The notes under the pieces: generated by a model
What the model saw: the letters and a program-made list of their open reading frames with translations, nothing else
What the model was told of the DNA's origin: nothing
Database searches by the model: none
In this document: positions 56,805 to 64,000 of the stretch, piece after piece
How positions within the stretch are numbered: position 1 is the stretch's first letter
Layout: the number at the start of each line of letters is the position of its first letter
Position numbers and translations under genes: made by a program
From: Alicycliphilus denitrificans K601
GTDB lineage: Bacteria; Pseudomonadota; Gammaproteobacteria; Burkholderiales; Burkholderiaceae_C
Reading direction: 5' to 3'
DNA length: 64,000 nt
Assembly (NCBI RefSeq): GCF_000204645.1
Contig: NC_015422.1
Location: 4,665,001-4,729,000 of the forward strand

Positions 56805-57584
56805 TCAGGAACGCTTGTTCTTCCGTTCGAGGAACGCGTTCATGTGGTGCTGCGGCTCGCCCGTCTTGAAGGCCTCGCCGAACTCGGCGATGCTGTCGTC
56901 GATGGCCGCGTCCACGGTCATGCACTCCCAGCGGCGCAGCAGGCGCTTTTGCTGGCGCAGCACCACGGGGCCGATCTGCGCCAGCCCTGCGGCGATCTCC
57001 AGGATGCGCTCGTCGAGCCTGTCCCTGGGCACGCATTCGTTGATCAGGCCCCATTGCTGGGCCTGGGTGGCGGGGATGTTCTCGCCCGTGAGCAGCAGCC
57101 AGGCGGCGCGCGCCGCGCCGATCTGCGCGGGCATCATGGCGGCGTGGATCACCGAGGGGATGCCCACCTTGACCTCGGGCATGCCGACGACGGCGTCATC
57201 CGCGGCGATGCGCAGGTCGCCGGCCATGGCCAGCTCCAGGCCGCCGCCCAGCGTATGCCCTTCCAGGCGCACGATGACCGGCACGGGGAAGTGGCGCACG
57301 GCGTTGCACAGGTCGCGCAGTGCACTGATGAAGGCGCGCCCCGTGGACGCCGTGAGCGCGGCCATCTCCTTGATGTCGGCGCCCGCGATGAAGGCGCGCG
57401 AGCCCGAACCGCGCAGCACCAGGCAGTGCAGCTCGCTGTTTTCCGCCAGCTCGCCCAATTGCGCCGTCAGGGCGCGGATCACGGGCGTGCTCAGCACGTT
57501 GAGCGGGCCCGCGTCGGCGATGGTCAGGACGGCAGTCGCTGGCGTGGGGTAGGAAATCTGGGAATACATGGCTTTTTCACCCAT
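56805..57584 (-). CDS. Enoyl-CoA hydratase/isomerase family protein
   Basis: 259-residue crotonase-fold enzyme. SRAFIAGADIKEMAAL supplies the oxyanion hole. The two catalytic Glu candidates are in GGGLELAMAGDLRI and GMPEVKVGIPSV. It probably hydrates an unsaturated CoA thioester made in the same cluster. Its ATG overlaps the stop of the upstream Bug receptor (TGATG), hence the start MGEKAMYSQ; the Met five residues on is the alternative. Last gene of the catabolic cluster. Confidence 0.85.
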   Translation of the reverse strand: MGEKAMYSQISYPTPATAVLTIADAGPLNVLSTPVIRALTAQLGELAENSELHCLVLRGSGSRAFIAGADIKEMAALTASTGRAFISALRDLCNAVRHFPVPVIVRLEGHTLGGGLELAMAGDLRIAADDAVVGMPEVKVGIPSVIHAAMMPAQIGAARAAWLLLTGENIPATQAQQWGLINECVPRDRLDERILEIAAGLAQIGPVVLRQQKRLLRRWECMTVDAAIDDSIAEFGEAFKTGEPQHHMNAFLERKNKRS

Positions 57585-58555
57585 CACATTTTCTCGAAAC
57601 CGATGTCCTTGACGAGGCGCGCCCAGGCCTTGTTGGAGCGCTCCACCGTTTCCTTGAACTGCTGCGGCGTCTGGTAGTCCACGATGGCCGACTGCTGTTC
57701 GATGGTCTTGACCAGCTCCGGATTCTGCAGCGTCTTCTTCAGCGCGGTGCTCAGCCTGGCCAGGATGGCCGGGTCCAGGTTGGCCGGCGCCCCGATCCCG
57801 TACCAGGACATCTCGTTCATGGGCTTGAGGCCCGCCTCGGCATAGGTGGGCACGTCGGGGAGGCTGGCCAGCCGCTTCGGGCTGGAGACCGCCAGCGCGC
57901 GCAGCTGTTTGCCGGCGATCAGGCCGCCGGACGAGGGCATGTTGTCGAACACCACGTCGATCTGCTTGGCCATCAGGTCGTTGAGGGCGGGGCCCAGTCC
58001 CTTGTAGGGCACATGGGTGATCTGCGTGCCCGTGGTGTTGCCGAACAGCGCCCCGCTCAAATGGCTGTACCCGCCATTGCCCGACGACCCGTAGTTGAGC
58101 TTGCCCGGCGCCTTGCGCGCGGCCTCCACCACGTCCCGGACCGACTTGTAGGCCGAGTCGAAGCCGACCACCATCACGCCGGGCACGTTGGCGATGTTGC
58201 TGATGGGCGTGAAGTCCTTCACCGGGTCGTAGGCCGGCTTGGCGTAGACGTTGGGGTTCACCGCGTGCGAACTCTCCACCATCATCACCAGCGTATAGCC
58301 GTCCGCGGGCTGCTTGGATGCGTGGAGCGAGCCGGTGCTGCCGCCGGCGCCGGGCTTGTTCTCCACCACGACGGACTGCCCCAGCTCCTCGCCGAGGTAG
58401 CGCGCCACGACGCGCCCGATCACATCGGTCGCGCCGCCCACGGCGTAGGGCACGATCAGGCGCACGGGGCGCTCGGGGTAGCCGGCGGCCCATGCGGCGG
58501 GCGCGGTGGCCGCGCACAGCGCGACCGCCAGCAATGTCTTCTTCACGTGTGTCAC
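57584..58555 (-). CDS. Bug-family tripartite tricarboxylate receptor
   Basis: 323-residue periplasmic binding protein (TctC/Bug). Signal peptide ending near APAAWAAG, YPERPVRLIVPYAVGGATDVIGR, GAGGSTGSLHASKQPADGYTL, THVPYKGLGPALNDLMAKQID and NEMSWYGIGAPANLD are characteristic. Bug proteins bind organic acids and often sit by CoA-transferase genes. The GTG start follows the CaiB-like stop directly (TGAGTG), with AGGAG six bases before. Confidence 0.92.
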   Translation of the reverse strand: MTHVKKTLLAVALCAATAPAAWAAGYPERPVRLIVPYAVGGATDVIGRVVARYLGEELGQSVVVENKPGAGGSTGSLHASKQPADGYTLVMMVESSHAVNPNVYAKPAYDPVKDFTPISNIANVPGVMVVGFDSAYKSVRDVVEAARKAPGKLNYGSSGNGGYSHLSGALFGNTTGTQITHVPYKGLGPALNDLMAKQIDVVFDNMPSSGGLIAGKQLRALAVSSPKRLASLPDVPTYAEAGLKPMNEMSWYGIGAPANLDPAILARLSTALKKTLQNPELVKTIEQQSAIVDYQTPQQFKETVERSNKAWARLVKDIGFEKM

Positions 58556-59734
58556 TCAAGTCTCCTGGTTTACGGGTTGATGGGTCCTGGGCCTGGCTGC
58601 GGGCCCGAGTACGGGTGGCGGGGTGACCGGGGCATCCCGGCCCGCGGGCACCATGGGGTTGCGCACCAGCCTGAGCGTGCCCAGCTGCGGGTGATCGACG
58701 GTCTGCAGCATCTGCCGGTGCCGCACCTGGGGGTGGGCGAACACCTGCTCCATGTCGTTGACGTTTCCCCACGAGATGCCGTGCTCGTCGAGCGCCCGGC
58801 CCAGCGCCTCGACCCGCCAGGCCGCCAGCTTCTCGCGCAGCAGCGGGCGCAGCCGCTTGAGGTGCGTAAGCCTGCCGGCATTGGTCGCGAAGTCGGGCTG
58901 CAGGTGCCAGTCCGCGCCCATGAGCCGGCAGAACGCCACGAACTGCGTGTCGTTGCCGATGGCCAGGATGACGTGGCCGTCGGCGCAGGCGAACACCTCG
59001 TAGGGCGCCAGGTTCGGGTGCGTGTTGCCGATGCGCGCCGGGCTCTCGCCCGACACGAGGTAGTTGCTCGCCTGGTTGGCGTTCATGGCCACGGCCACGT
59101 CGAGCAGGGCGATGTCCAGGTGCTGGCCGCGGCCCGTGCGAGCGCGCTGCACCAGCGCCGCCAGCACCGCGCTGGTGGCGTACATGCCGGTCATCAGGTC
59201 CACCACGGCCACGCCGGTGCGCAAGGGTCCCGCGCCCGGCTCGCCGTCCGCGATGCCGGTGTAGCTCATCAGGCCGCCCATGCCCTGGAAGATGTAGTCG
59301 TAACCCGGCTTGTGGGCGAAGGGGCCGCTCTGGCCGAAGCCGGTGACGGACAGGTAGATCAGGCCCGGGTTGATCGCGGCCAGCGATGCGTAGTCCAGGC
59401 CGTATTTCGCGAGCGTGCCGACCTTGTAGTTCTCCACCAGCACGTCCGCGTCCCGGACTTGGCGCAGCAGCCAGTCGCGGTCGGCAGCGTCGGCAAAGTC
59501 CGCCGTCACCGACTGCTTGCCGCGGTTGCAGGACAGGAAATAGGCCGCCACCTTTTCGCCGGATCCGGCCGTGGCGAAGGGCGGCCCCCAGCCGCGCGTG
59601 TCGTCGCCCTGGACGGGCCGCTCGATCTTGAGCACGTCGGCGCCCAGGTCCGCCAGGTTCTGGGTGCACCAGGGCCCGGCCAGGATGCGGGACAGGTCGA
59701 TCACCCGCACCCCTTGCAGTGCATTCGCAAGCAT
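58556..59734 (-). CDS. CaiB/BaiF (class III) CoA transferase
   Basis: 392 residues. LQGVRVIDLSRILAGPWCTQ, LADLGADVLKIERP, the catalytic Asp region YDYIFQGMGGLMSYTG, LRTGVAVVDLMTGMYA and ARTGRGQHLDIALLD. It would activate the organic acid taken up by the cluster's receptors, using a CoA thioester as donor. Specific substrate unknown. Start MLANALQGVRV at 59734; 10 bases separate it from the thiolase gene. Confidence 0.9.
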   Translation of the reverse strand: MLANALQGVRVIDLSRILAGPWCTQNLADLGADVLKIERPVQGDDTRGWGPPFATAGSGEKVAAYFLSCNRGKQSVTADFADAADRDWLLRQVRDADVLVENYKVGTLAKYGLDYASLAAINPGLIYLSVTGFGQSGPFAHKPGYDYIFQGMGGLMSYTGIADGEPGAGPLRTGVAVVDLMTGMYATSAVLAALVQRARTGRGQHLDIALLDVAVAMNANQASNYLVSGESPARIGNTHPNLAPYEVFACADGHVILAIGNDTQFVAFCRLMGADWHLQPDFATNAGRLTHLKRLRPLLREKLAAWRVEALGRALDEHGISWGNVNDMEQVFAHPQVRHRQMLQTVDHPQLGTLRLVRNPMVPAGRDAPVTPPPVLGPAARPRTHQPVNQET

Positions 59735-59744
59735 CACGTACCCC

Positions 59745-60908
59745 CTACAACTGTGACGACAGGATGGCCGTGGCCTCGCTGGACAGCACGCCCCCGTTGC
59801 CATGCACCAGCGCGGTTTCCGCGCCGGCGACCTGCCTGGCCATGCCCTCGCCGCGCAGCTGCGTCACCGCCTCGATGATCAGGAAGATGCTGTACATGCC
59901 CGGGTGCACGCAGGAGAGCCCGCCGCCGTTGGTGTTCATGGGGAACGCGCCGCCCGGCTCGATGCGGCCGCCCTCGACGAAGGCGCCGCCCTCGCCCTTC
60001 CTGCAGAAGCCCAGGTCCTCCAGGAACAGGATGGGGTTGATGGTGAAGGCGTCGTAGAGCTCCACCACGTCGATGTCGCGCGGCTGCAGGCCCGCCTGCG
60101 CGAACGCCTTGCGCCCGGACTCCACGGCCGGGGTCACCGTAAGGTCTTCCATGCACGAGATCTGGCGATGCCAGTGCGCGAAGCCGCTGCCCAGCACGTA
60201 GATGGGCCTGGCGTGCAGTGCCTTGGCGCGCCGCGCCGAGGTGACGACGATGGCGCCCGCACCGTCCGTGACCAGGCAGCAGTCGAGCGCGGTGAACGGG
60301 TCCGAGATCATCCTGGCGTTGAGCACGTCGTCCACGCCGAGCGGTTTCTTGGAGAACGCGTCCGGGTTGAGCTGCGCCCACTTGCGCGCGGCCACCGCCA
60401 CCTCGGCCAGCTGCCTGCGTGTCGTGCCGTACTCGTACATGTGCCGCGCCGCGGCCAGCGCGTAGCTGGAAACGGGGTTGAAGGCCTTGTACGGGTGCTC
60501 GTAGGGCTGCGGGTCGAGCTCGGCGCGCATCTGGTTGATGCGCGAGCTGCTGGGCGCGCTGCGCGGCGTGGCGCCGTAGCAGATGAGCACGTTCTCGCAC
60601 TCGCCCGCGTCGATGGCCATCTGCGCGATCTTCAGGTCGGCGATGAAGGCCGAGCCGCCGAACATGGTGCTATCGGAGAAGCGCGGCCGTATCCCCAGGT
60701 ACTCGGCCATGCGCATCACCCACCACGGCGAGGTGAGGCTGGAGGTGATGATGCCGTCGATGTCGGACTTGGCGAGGCCGCTGCGCTCTATCGCCAGGCA
60801 GGAGGCCCGGGCGATGATTTCCTGCTCGGTGGCGCCGCCGGCATGGCCCATGCCGGCCAGGCCCGTGCCCAGGATGGCGATGGAGCCGCGTGATGCGTGC
60901 GTATTCAT
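59745..60908 (-). CDS. Thiolase-family protein (SCP-x type)
   Basis: 387 residues of the thiolase superfamily branch that works with DUF35/OB-fold partners. SIAILGTGLAGMG at the N-terminus, LTSPWWVMRMAEYLG, DSTMFGGSAFIADL (where classical thiolases have the catalytic Cys there is no obvious one), VVELYDAFTINPILFLEDLG and CVHPGMYSIF near the end. It probably performs or assists a C-C cleavage or retro-aldol step on an acyl-CoA. It overlaps the DUF35 gene by four bases. Confidence 0.85.
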   Translation of the reverse strand: MNTHASRGSIAILGTGLAGMGHAGGATEQEIIARASCLAIERSGLAKSDIDGIITSSLTSPWWVMRMAEYLGIRPRFSDSTMFGGSAFIADLKIAQMAIDAGECENVLICYGATPRSAPSSSRINQMRAELDPQPYEHPYKAFNPVSSYALAAARHMYEYGTTRRQLAEVAVAARKWAQLNPDAFSKKPLGVDDVLNARMISDPFTALDCCLVTDGAGAIVVTSARRAKALHARPIYVLGSGFAHWHRQISCMEDLTVTPAVESGRKAFAQAGLQPRDIDVVELYDAFTINPILFLEDLGFCRKGEGGAFVEGGRIEPGGAFPMNTNGGGLSCVHPGMYSIFLIIEAVTQLRGEGMARQVAGAETALVHGNGGVLSSEATAILSSQL

Positions 60909-61306
60909 GTCCGCACCTCCCCGCGCGCCGTGAAGACCAGCAGCGGCCCGTCCGCCATGGCATCGATGCGGGTGCGCACCGGCAGGCCGATGCGCACCTG
61001 CTCCACCGGCATGCCGACCACGCGGCTCATGAGGCGCGGGCCTTCTTCCAGATCGACCAGCACCACCGTGTAGTCCCCTTCCGCGCGGCGCACGATGGTC
61101 ACCGAGTACACCGTGCCATTGCCCGAGGGCGCGACCCACTCAAGATCCTGCGAGCCGCAGTGCGGGCAGCACACGCGCGGGTAGAAGTGGAACCTGCCGC
61201 AGGACAGGCAGCGCGGAATTTCGAACCGCCCCTCGGCCAGCGCACCGAAGTAGCGCTGGTCGCAGGCACTGGCCACGGCCGATTGCGGCGCACCGATATC
61301 CGTCAT
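60905..61306 (-). CDS. DUF35 OB-fold / zinc-ribbon acyl-CoA-associated protein
   Basis: 133 residues. Zinc ribbon CLSCGRFHFYPRVCCPHC near residues 33-50, then an OB-fold (GNGTVYSVTIVRRAEGDYTV, PVEQVRIGLPVRTRID). Such proteins partner SCP-x-like thiolases or MaoC-type hydratases and help bind the CoA substrate, as ChsH2 does. Coupled to the thiolase by an ATGA overlap, and 4 bases after a Bug receptor gene. Confidence 0.88.
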   Translation of the reverse strand: MTDIGAPQSAVASACDQRYFGALAEGRFEIPRCLSCGRFHFYPRVCCPHCGSQDLEWVAPSGNGTVYSVTIVRRAEGDYTVVLVDLEEGPRLMSRVVGMPVEQVRIGLPVRTRIDAMADGPLLVFTARGEVRT

Positions 61307-61310
61307 GCGT

Positions 61311-62318
61311 TCACTCCTCCGCGCTGACGCCGGTTTCGAGCACGACGCGCTTCCACTTGGCGACCTCGGCCGCGACGAAGCTGCGCGTCTGCGCCAGGTC
61401 CTTCACGCCCAGCGGCTCGCTGTACTGCAGGCGCAGGCGCTCGGTCATCTCGGGCGAGTTCATGATCCTGTTGATCTCGCCGTTGAGCAGCGCGAGCACC
61501 GGCGCCGGCGTGCCGGCGGGGGCGTACAAGCCCAGCCAGGTATAGACGTCGAAGTCCTTGAACTGAGCGCCCGCCTCGCGCAGCGTCGGCAGCTCGGGGA
61601 ACAGCTTGCTGCGCTCGGCCGCCAGGTTCGCGATCGGGCGCAGGCGGCCCGACGTGATGAAGGCCGACACGCTCATCGAGTCCTGCACCGCCATGGGGAT
61701 CTGGCCCGCCACGGCATCGTTCGTCGCCGGCGCCGCGCCCTTGTACGGCACGTGGGTGAACTGGTAGCCCGTGACCTTGCGCAGCCACTCGCCGCCCAGG
61801 TGGGTGGAGCCCGCGGCCCCCGCGGTGCCGAAGGGGATGTTGGGCTGCTTCTTCGCCCAGGCCAGGAATTCCTGGGCATTCTTAGCCGGCACGCCGGGGT
61901 TCACCACGATCAGGTTGGGCGCCCTGGCCAGCACGGCCACGGGCTCCAGGCTCTTGAGCGGGTCGTAGCCCACCTTCTTCATCGCGGGCGCGATCACGTA
62001 GCCGGTCGCGCCCACCAGCAGGGTGTAGCCATCGGCGGACTGCCGGGCCACGTATTCCGTGCCCACCTGGCCCGCGCCGCCCGGGCGGTTTTCCACGACG
62101 AAGGGCTGCTTGAGCCTTTCCTGCAATTCCTTGGCCAGCGCGCGGCTGACGATGTCCGTCATGCCGCCCGGCGGAAAGGCCACGACCACCGTGACCGGCT
62201 TGGCCGGATAGGCGCCGCCTTGCGCGTGGGCCGGCATGGCCGAGGCCGCCAGGGCCAGGCCGCACAGCGCGGCGGCGCGGGCCATGGAGCGGGCCCTGTG
62301 GAACAGCGTGAAATCCAT
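61311..62318 (-). CDS. Bug-family tripartite tricarboxylate receptor (second)
   Basis: 335 residues. Signal peptide ending at AMPAHAQG, YPAKPVTVVVAFPPGGMTDIVSRALA, GGAGQVGTEYVARQSADGYTLLVG, THVPYKGAAPATNDAVAGQI and WLGLYAPAGTPAPV. AGGAGACAAC precedes ATG 62318. It is the first gene of the cluster after the LysR gene, so it probably delivers the inducer or substrate. It differs clearly from the other Bug protein and is not a recent duplicate. Confidence 0.92.
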   Translation of the reverse strand: MDFTLFHRARSMARAAALCGLALAASAMPAHAQGGAYPAKPVTVVVAFPPGGMTDIVSRALAKELQERLKQPFVVENRPGGAGQVGTEYVARQSADGYTLLVGATGYVIAPAMKKVGYDPLKSLEPVAVLARAPNLIVVNPGVPAKNAQEFLAWAKKQPNIPFGTAGAAGSTHLGGEWLRKVTGYQFTHVPYKGAAPATNDAVAGQIPMAVQDSMSVSAFITSGRLRPIANLAAERSKLFPELPTLREAGAQFKDFDVYTWLGLYAPAGTPAPVLALLNGEINRIMNSPEMTERLRLQYSEPLGVKDLAQTRSFVAAEVAKWKRVVLETGVSAEE

Positions 62319-62477
62319 GTGTTGTCTCCTTGCGTGTTGTCTGGGTGCGCGACCGGCACCGCCGAACGCCTGATGCGGCGCTGCCCCAGTGTAGGAACGG
62401 CCCTGCGCCCGTTCCATCGCAAAGATTCGAACGCTGTCTTGGAGAATTTCGAACGGCCGGAGCCAGCCGCGCGGGGA

Positions 62478-63386
62478 TCAGGCGCGGGTCATGGCGACCT
62501 GCGGGTCTTCGAGCAGGAAGTTCACGAACTCCGTGATGAAGCCCGGGAACCTGGCGTCCTGCCGCACGACCAGGCTCAGCTCGCGCAGGGCCCAGGGCTC
62601 GTCGAGCGGCAGGACCGCGACCTGATCCGGCTGCAGGCGGCCGCCGAGCACACTCCTGGGCATGAGCGCTATGCCCACGCCCGCGGCCACCAGCGACAGC
62701 ACGGCGTCGAAGCCGTGCGCATGCAGGCGCGCGCGCACGGTCTTGCCGTACTTCTGCGCGGTATCGCGCAGGAACAGGTAGTTGCTGCTGGTGCGCGCCA
62801 TGCAGACGAAGTCGAACTCCAGCGCCGCGCCCAGGCACAGGCTGGACTGCGAGGCCAGCACGTGGTCGCGCGGCGTGACGATGACCAGGCGGTCGACGGC
62901 ATAGGGGTGGGTGGCCAGCCCCTGCACGGACGAAGGCCCCGCGAAGATGCCCACGTCAGCCTCGCGCGCGAGCACCGCCGCCGGGATGGTCTCGCTCTGG
63001 CGCTCCTCGATCTCCGCATCGATGCCCGGATAGGCGACCAGGAAGCGTCCCAGCGTCGGCGTCACGAAGCCGTTGAGGGAGCTGCTGTTGGCAATGAGCC
63101 GCACATGCCCCTTGACGCCCGAGATGAACCGGCCGACGTCGCTCTGCATGCGCTCCACGCCCTCGAACAGCTCGCGCACGTGCAGCAGCATCGCGTCGCC
63201 CGCGGGGGTCAGGTCCATGCCCCTGGGCGTGCGCTCGAACAGCGCCGTGCCCAGCGCCTGCTCCAGGTTCTTGAGCCGGTAGCTCGCGGCCGACGGCGTG
63301 ATGAAGACCGCCGCGGCTCCCGCCGTCAGGCTGCGCGCCTGTGCGATCTCCAGGAACAGCCGCAGGTCCGAGAGCTCGTAGCGCAT
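62478..63386 (-). CDS. LysR-family transcriptional regulator
   Basis: 302 residues. The N-terminal helix-turn-helix (LRLFLEIAQARSLTAGAAAV, PSAASYRLKNLEQALGTALFERTPRGMDLTPAG) is followed by an effector-binding domain (HVRLIANSSSLNGFV, ADVGIFAGPSS). It is transcribed in the same direction as, and 160 bp before, the Bug-CoA transferase cluster, not divergently as is more common, and probably controls it. The start MRYELSDLRLFL is the family position. Confidence 0.92.
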   Translation of the reverse strand: MRYELSDLRLFLEIAQARSLTAGAAAVFITPSAASYRLKNLEQALGTALFERTPRGMDLTPAGDAMLLHVRELFEGVERMQSDVGRFISGVKGHVRLIANSSSLNGFVTPTLGRFLVAYPGIDAEIEERQSETIPAAVLAREADVGIFAGPSSVQGLATHPYAVDRLVIVTPRDHVLASQSSLCLGAALEFDFVCMARTSSNYLFLRDTAQKYGKTVRARLHAHGFDAVLSLVAAGVGIALMPRSVLGGRLQPDQVAVLPLDEPWALRELSLVVRQDARFPGFITEFVNFLLEDPQVAMTRA

Positions 63387-63391
63387 GGCGG

Positions 63392-64000
63392 CTACCCCTG
63401 GGACGGGGCCGTGGCGTTCAGCGCGGCAAGGCGCCCGGGCGTGCCCACGTCCGTCCAGCGCCCGCGGTAAAGCTCGCCCGTCACGCGCCCGGCATCCATG
63501 GCGCGGCGCAAGAGCGGCGCCAGCGGCGCGGCCAGGCCCTCGGGGTTGCCGGCGGGAATGTCGCACCAGGGCGCGGCGAACAGTTCGACGCGCAGCAGGG
63601 CGATGGTGCTGTAGGTGAAGCGCTCCCGCGCATCGCCCTCGGGCAGGTTCAGCACCAGCCCCTGCGGGGACAGGCCGAAGTCCCCGCGGGGGTGATGCGG
63701 CGGGTTCTCCACCAGCCACAGGTGGGCCAGCGCGCCGCCAGCGGCGAACCGCCGGGCGGCCTCGGGGTCGAAGCGGAAATCCGGCGCGAACACGTCGCCC
63801 GCCGCCAGCCAGAACACCGCGCCGCCCAGCAGCGGCAGCGCGCGCGCGATGCCGCCGGCCGTCTCCAGCGCGCGGCCGAAGTCGCGGCCCTCGTGCGAAT
63901 ATGAAATCGATAGCTGCTCGCGCCCGCCCAGTAATGGCCGGGGGCCAAAATGGCTTGAAATCTGCTCTCCCAGCCAGGCCGTGTTGACCACCACGCGCGC
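63392..64000 (-). CDS. murU: MurU-like nucleotidyltransferase, N-terminus beyond window
   Basis: 203 residues visible of a protein of about 235-240, resembling N-acetylmuramate alpha-1-phosphate uridylyltransferase of the peptidoglycan recycling bypass. Matching parts: VVVNTAWLGEQI-like start, ISYSHEGRDFGRALETAGGI (E-LETAGGI is diagnostic), FWLAAGDVF and YSTIALLRVELF. The N-terminal nucleotide-binding motif is cut off. The segment around SSHFGPRPLLGGREQLSIS is encoded by a dispersed repeat copy. Stop lies 5 bases before the LysR start. Confidence 0.85.
   Translation of the reverse strand, partial: ARVVVNTAWLGEQISSHFGPRPLLGGREQLSISYSHEGRDFGRALETAGGIARALPLLGGAVFWLAAGDVFAPDFRFDPEAARRFAAGGALAHLWLVENPPHHPRGDFGLSPQGLVLNLPEGDARERFTYSTIALLRVELFAAPWCDIPAGNPEGLAAPLAPLLRRAMDAGRVTGELYRGRWTDVGTPGRLAALNATAPSQG
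63896..63966 (+). repeat. dispersed repeat, copy 13, inside murU
   Basis: GAATATGAAATCGATAGCTG, a GC-rich spacer, then GGGGGCCAAAATGGCTTGAAA, in family order and read in frame. Confidence 0.6.

Noticed and set aside
57584..62318. The two Bug genes considered as a recent duplication
   Set aside because: Their sequences differ throughout outside the family motifs.

Overview
This is a GC-rich, gene-dense chromosomal segment of a betaproteobacterium, most likely from the Comamonadaceae (Acidovorax / Alicycliphilus / Melaminivora-like). The assignment is an inference. It rests on the gene families, on the many Bug-type periplasmic receptors, and on a short dispersed repeat (arms built on AGCTGCTAGCGCTT / AAGCGCTGGAGGC) scattered both between and inside genes. 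No rRNA, tRNA, CRISPR array, prophage or complete insertion sequence was seen.

Layout. 1-7.4 kb, minus strand: end of a BenE-type transporter, potassium uptake (kup, trkA-trkH) and a GshA-type glutamate-cysteine ligase. 7.4-11.4 kb, minus strand: proA, then the most unusual locus of the window. This is an astacin-type zinc metalloprotease carrying six 12-residue repeats (consensus R/S-D-T-V-K-E-V-x-K-D-P-I), translationally coupled to a MvdD-like ATP-grasp peptide ligase and to a small YbaY/YscW-like protein. It looks like a graspetide-type peptide modification system in which the protease itself may be the modified substrate. 12-18 kb: holA-lptE-leuS (minus) and an MscS-family channel (plus). 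18-23.5 kb: an acetaldehyde dehydrogenase, a frameshifted and truncated TonB receptor, a sigma54 activator of AcoR type and a PedF-like cytochrome c. Together they look like a partly decayed ethanol-oxidation locus with two sigma54-type promoters.

24-31.8 kb: a DosP-like PAS/GGDEF/EAL protein, exbD-exbB-dapB, divergent bamE/fur, then hprK, ptsN and hpf. 32-36.8 kb: purC, cnoX-like thioredoxin, purE-purK-tsaC. 36.8-43.7 kb: secreted or outer-membrane proteins (SGNH lipoprotein, OmpW, lipase-like lipoprotein), dacB, and the tightly coupled tsaB-rimI-uracil glycosylase-like set. 43.7-46.7 kb: corA behind a leader with two mutually exclusive hairpins, a roughly 1 kb gene-poor stretch with decayed sequence, and mtnN. 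46.7-56.6 kb, minus strand: fadD, pntA-pntB, a lipoprotein, fba, pyk, pepP. 56.8-64 kb, minus strand: a catabolic cluster (enoyl-CoA hydratase, two Bug receptors, CaiB-type CoA transferase, thiolase plus DUF35 partner, LysR regulator) and the start of a murU-like gene.

Two repeat classes recur. One is the roughly 60 bp family, with at least 13 copies, about 8 of them inside or ending open reading frames. The other is three long near-perfect inverted repeats of 160-270 bp whose arms differ in sequence from element to element.
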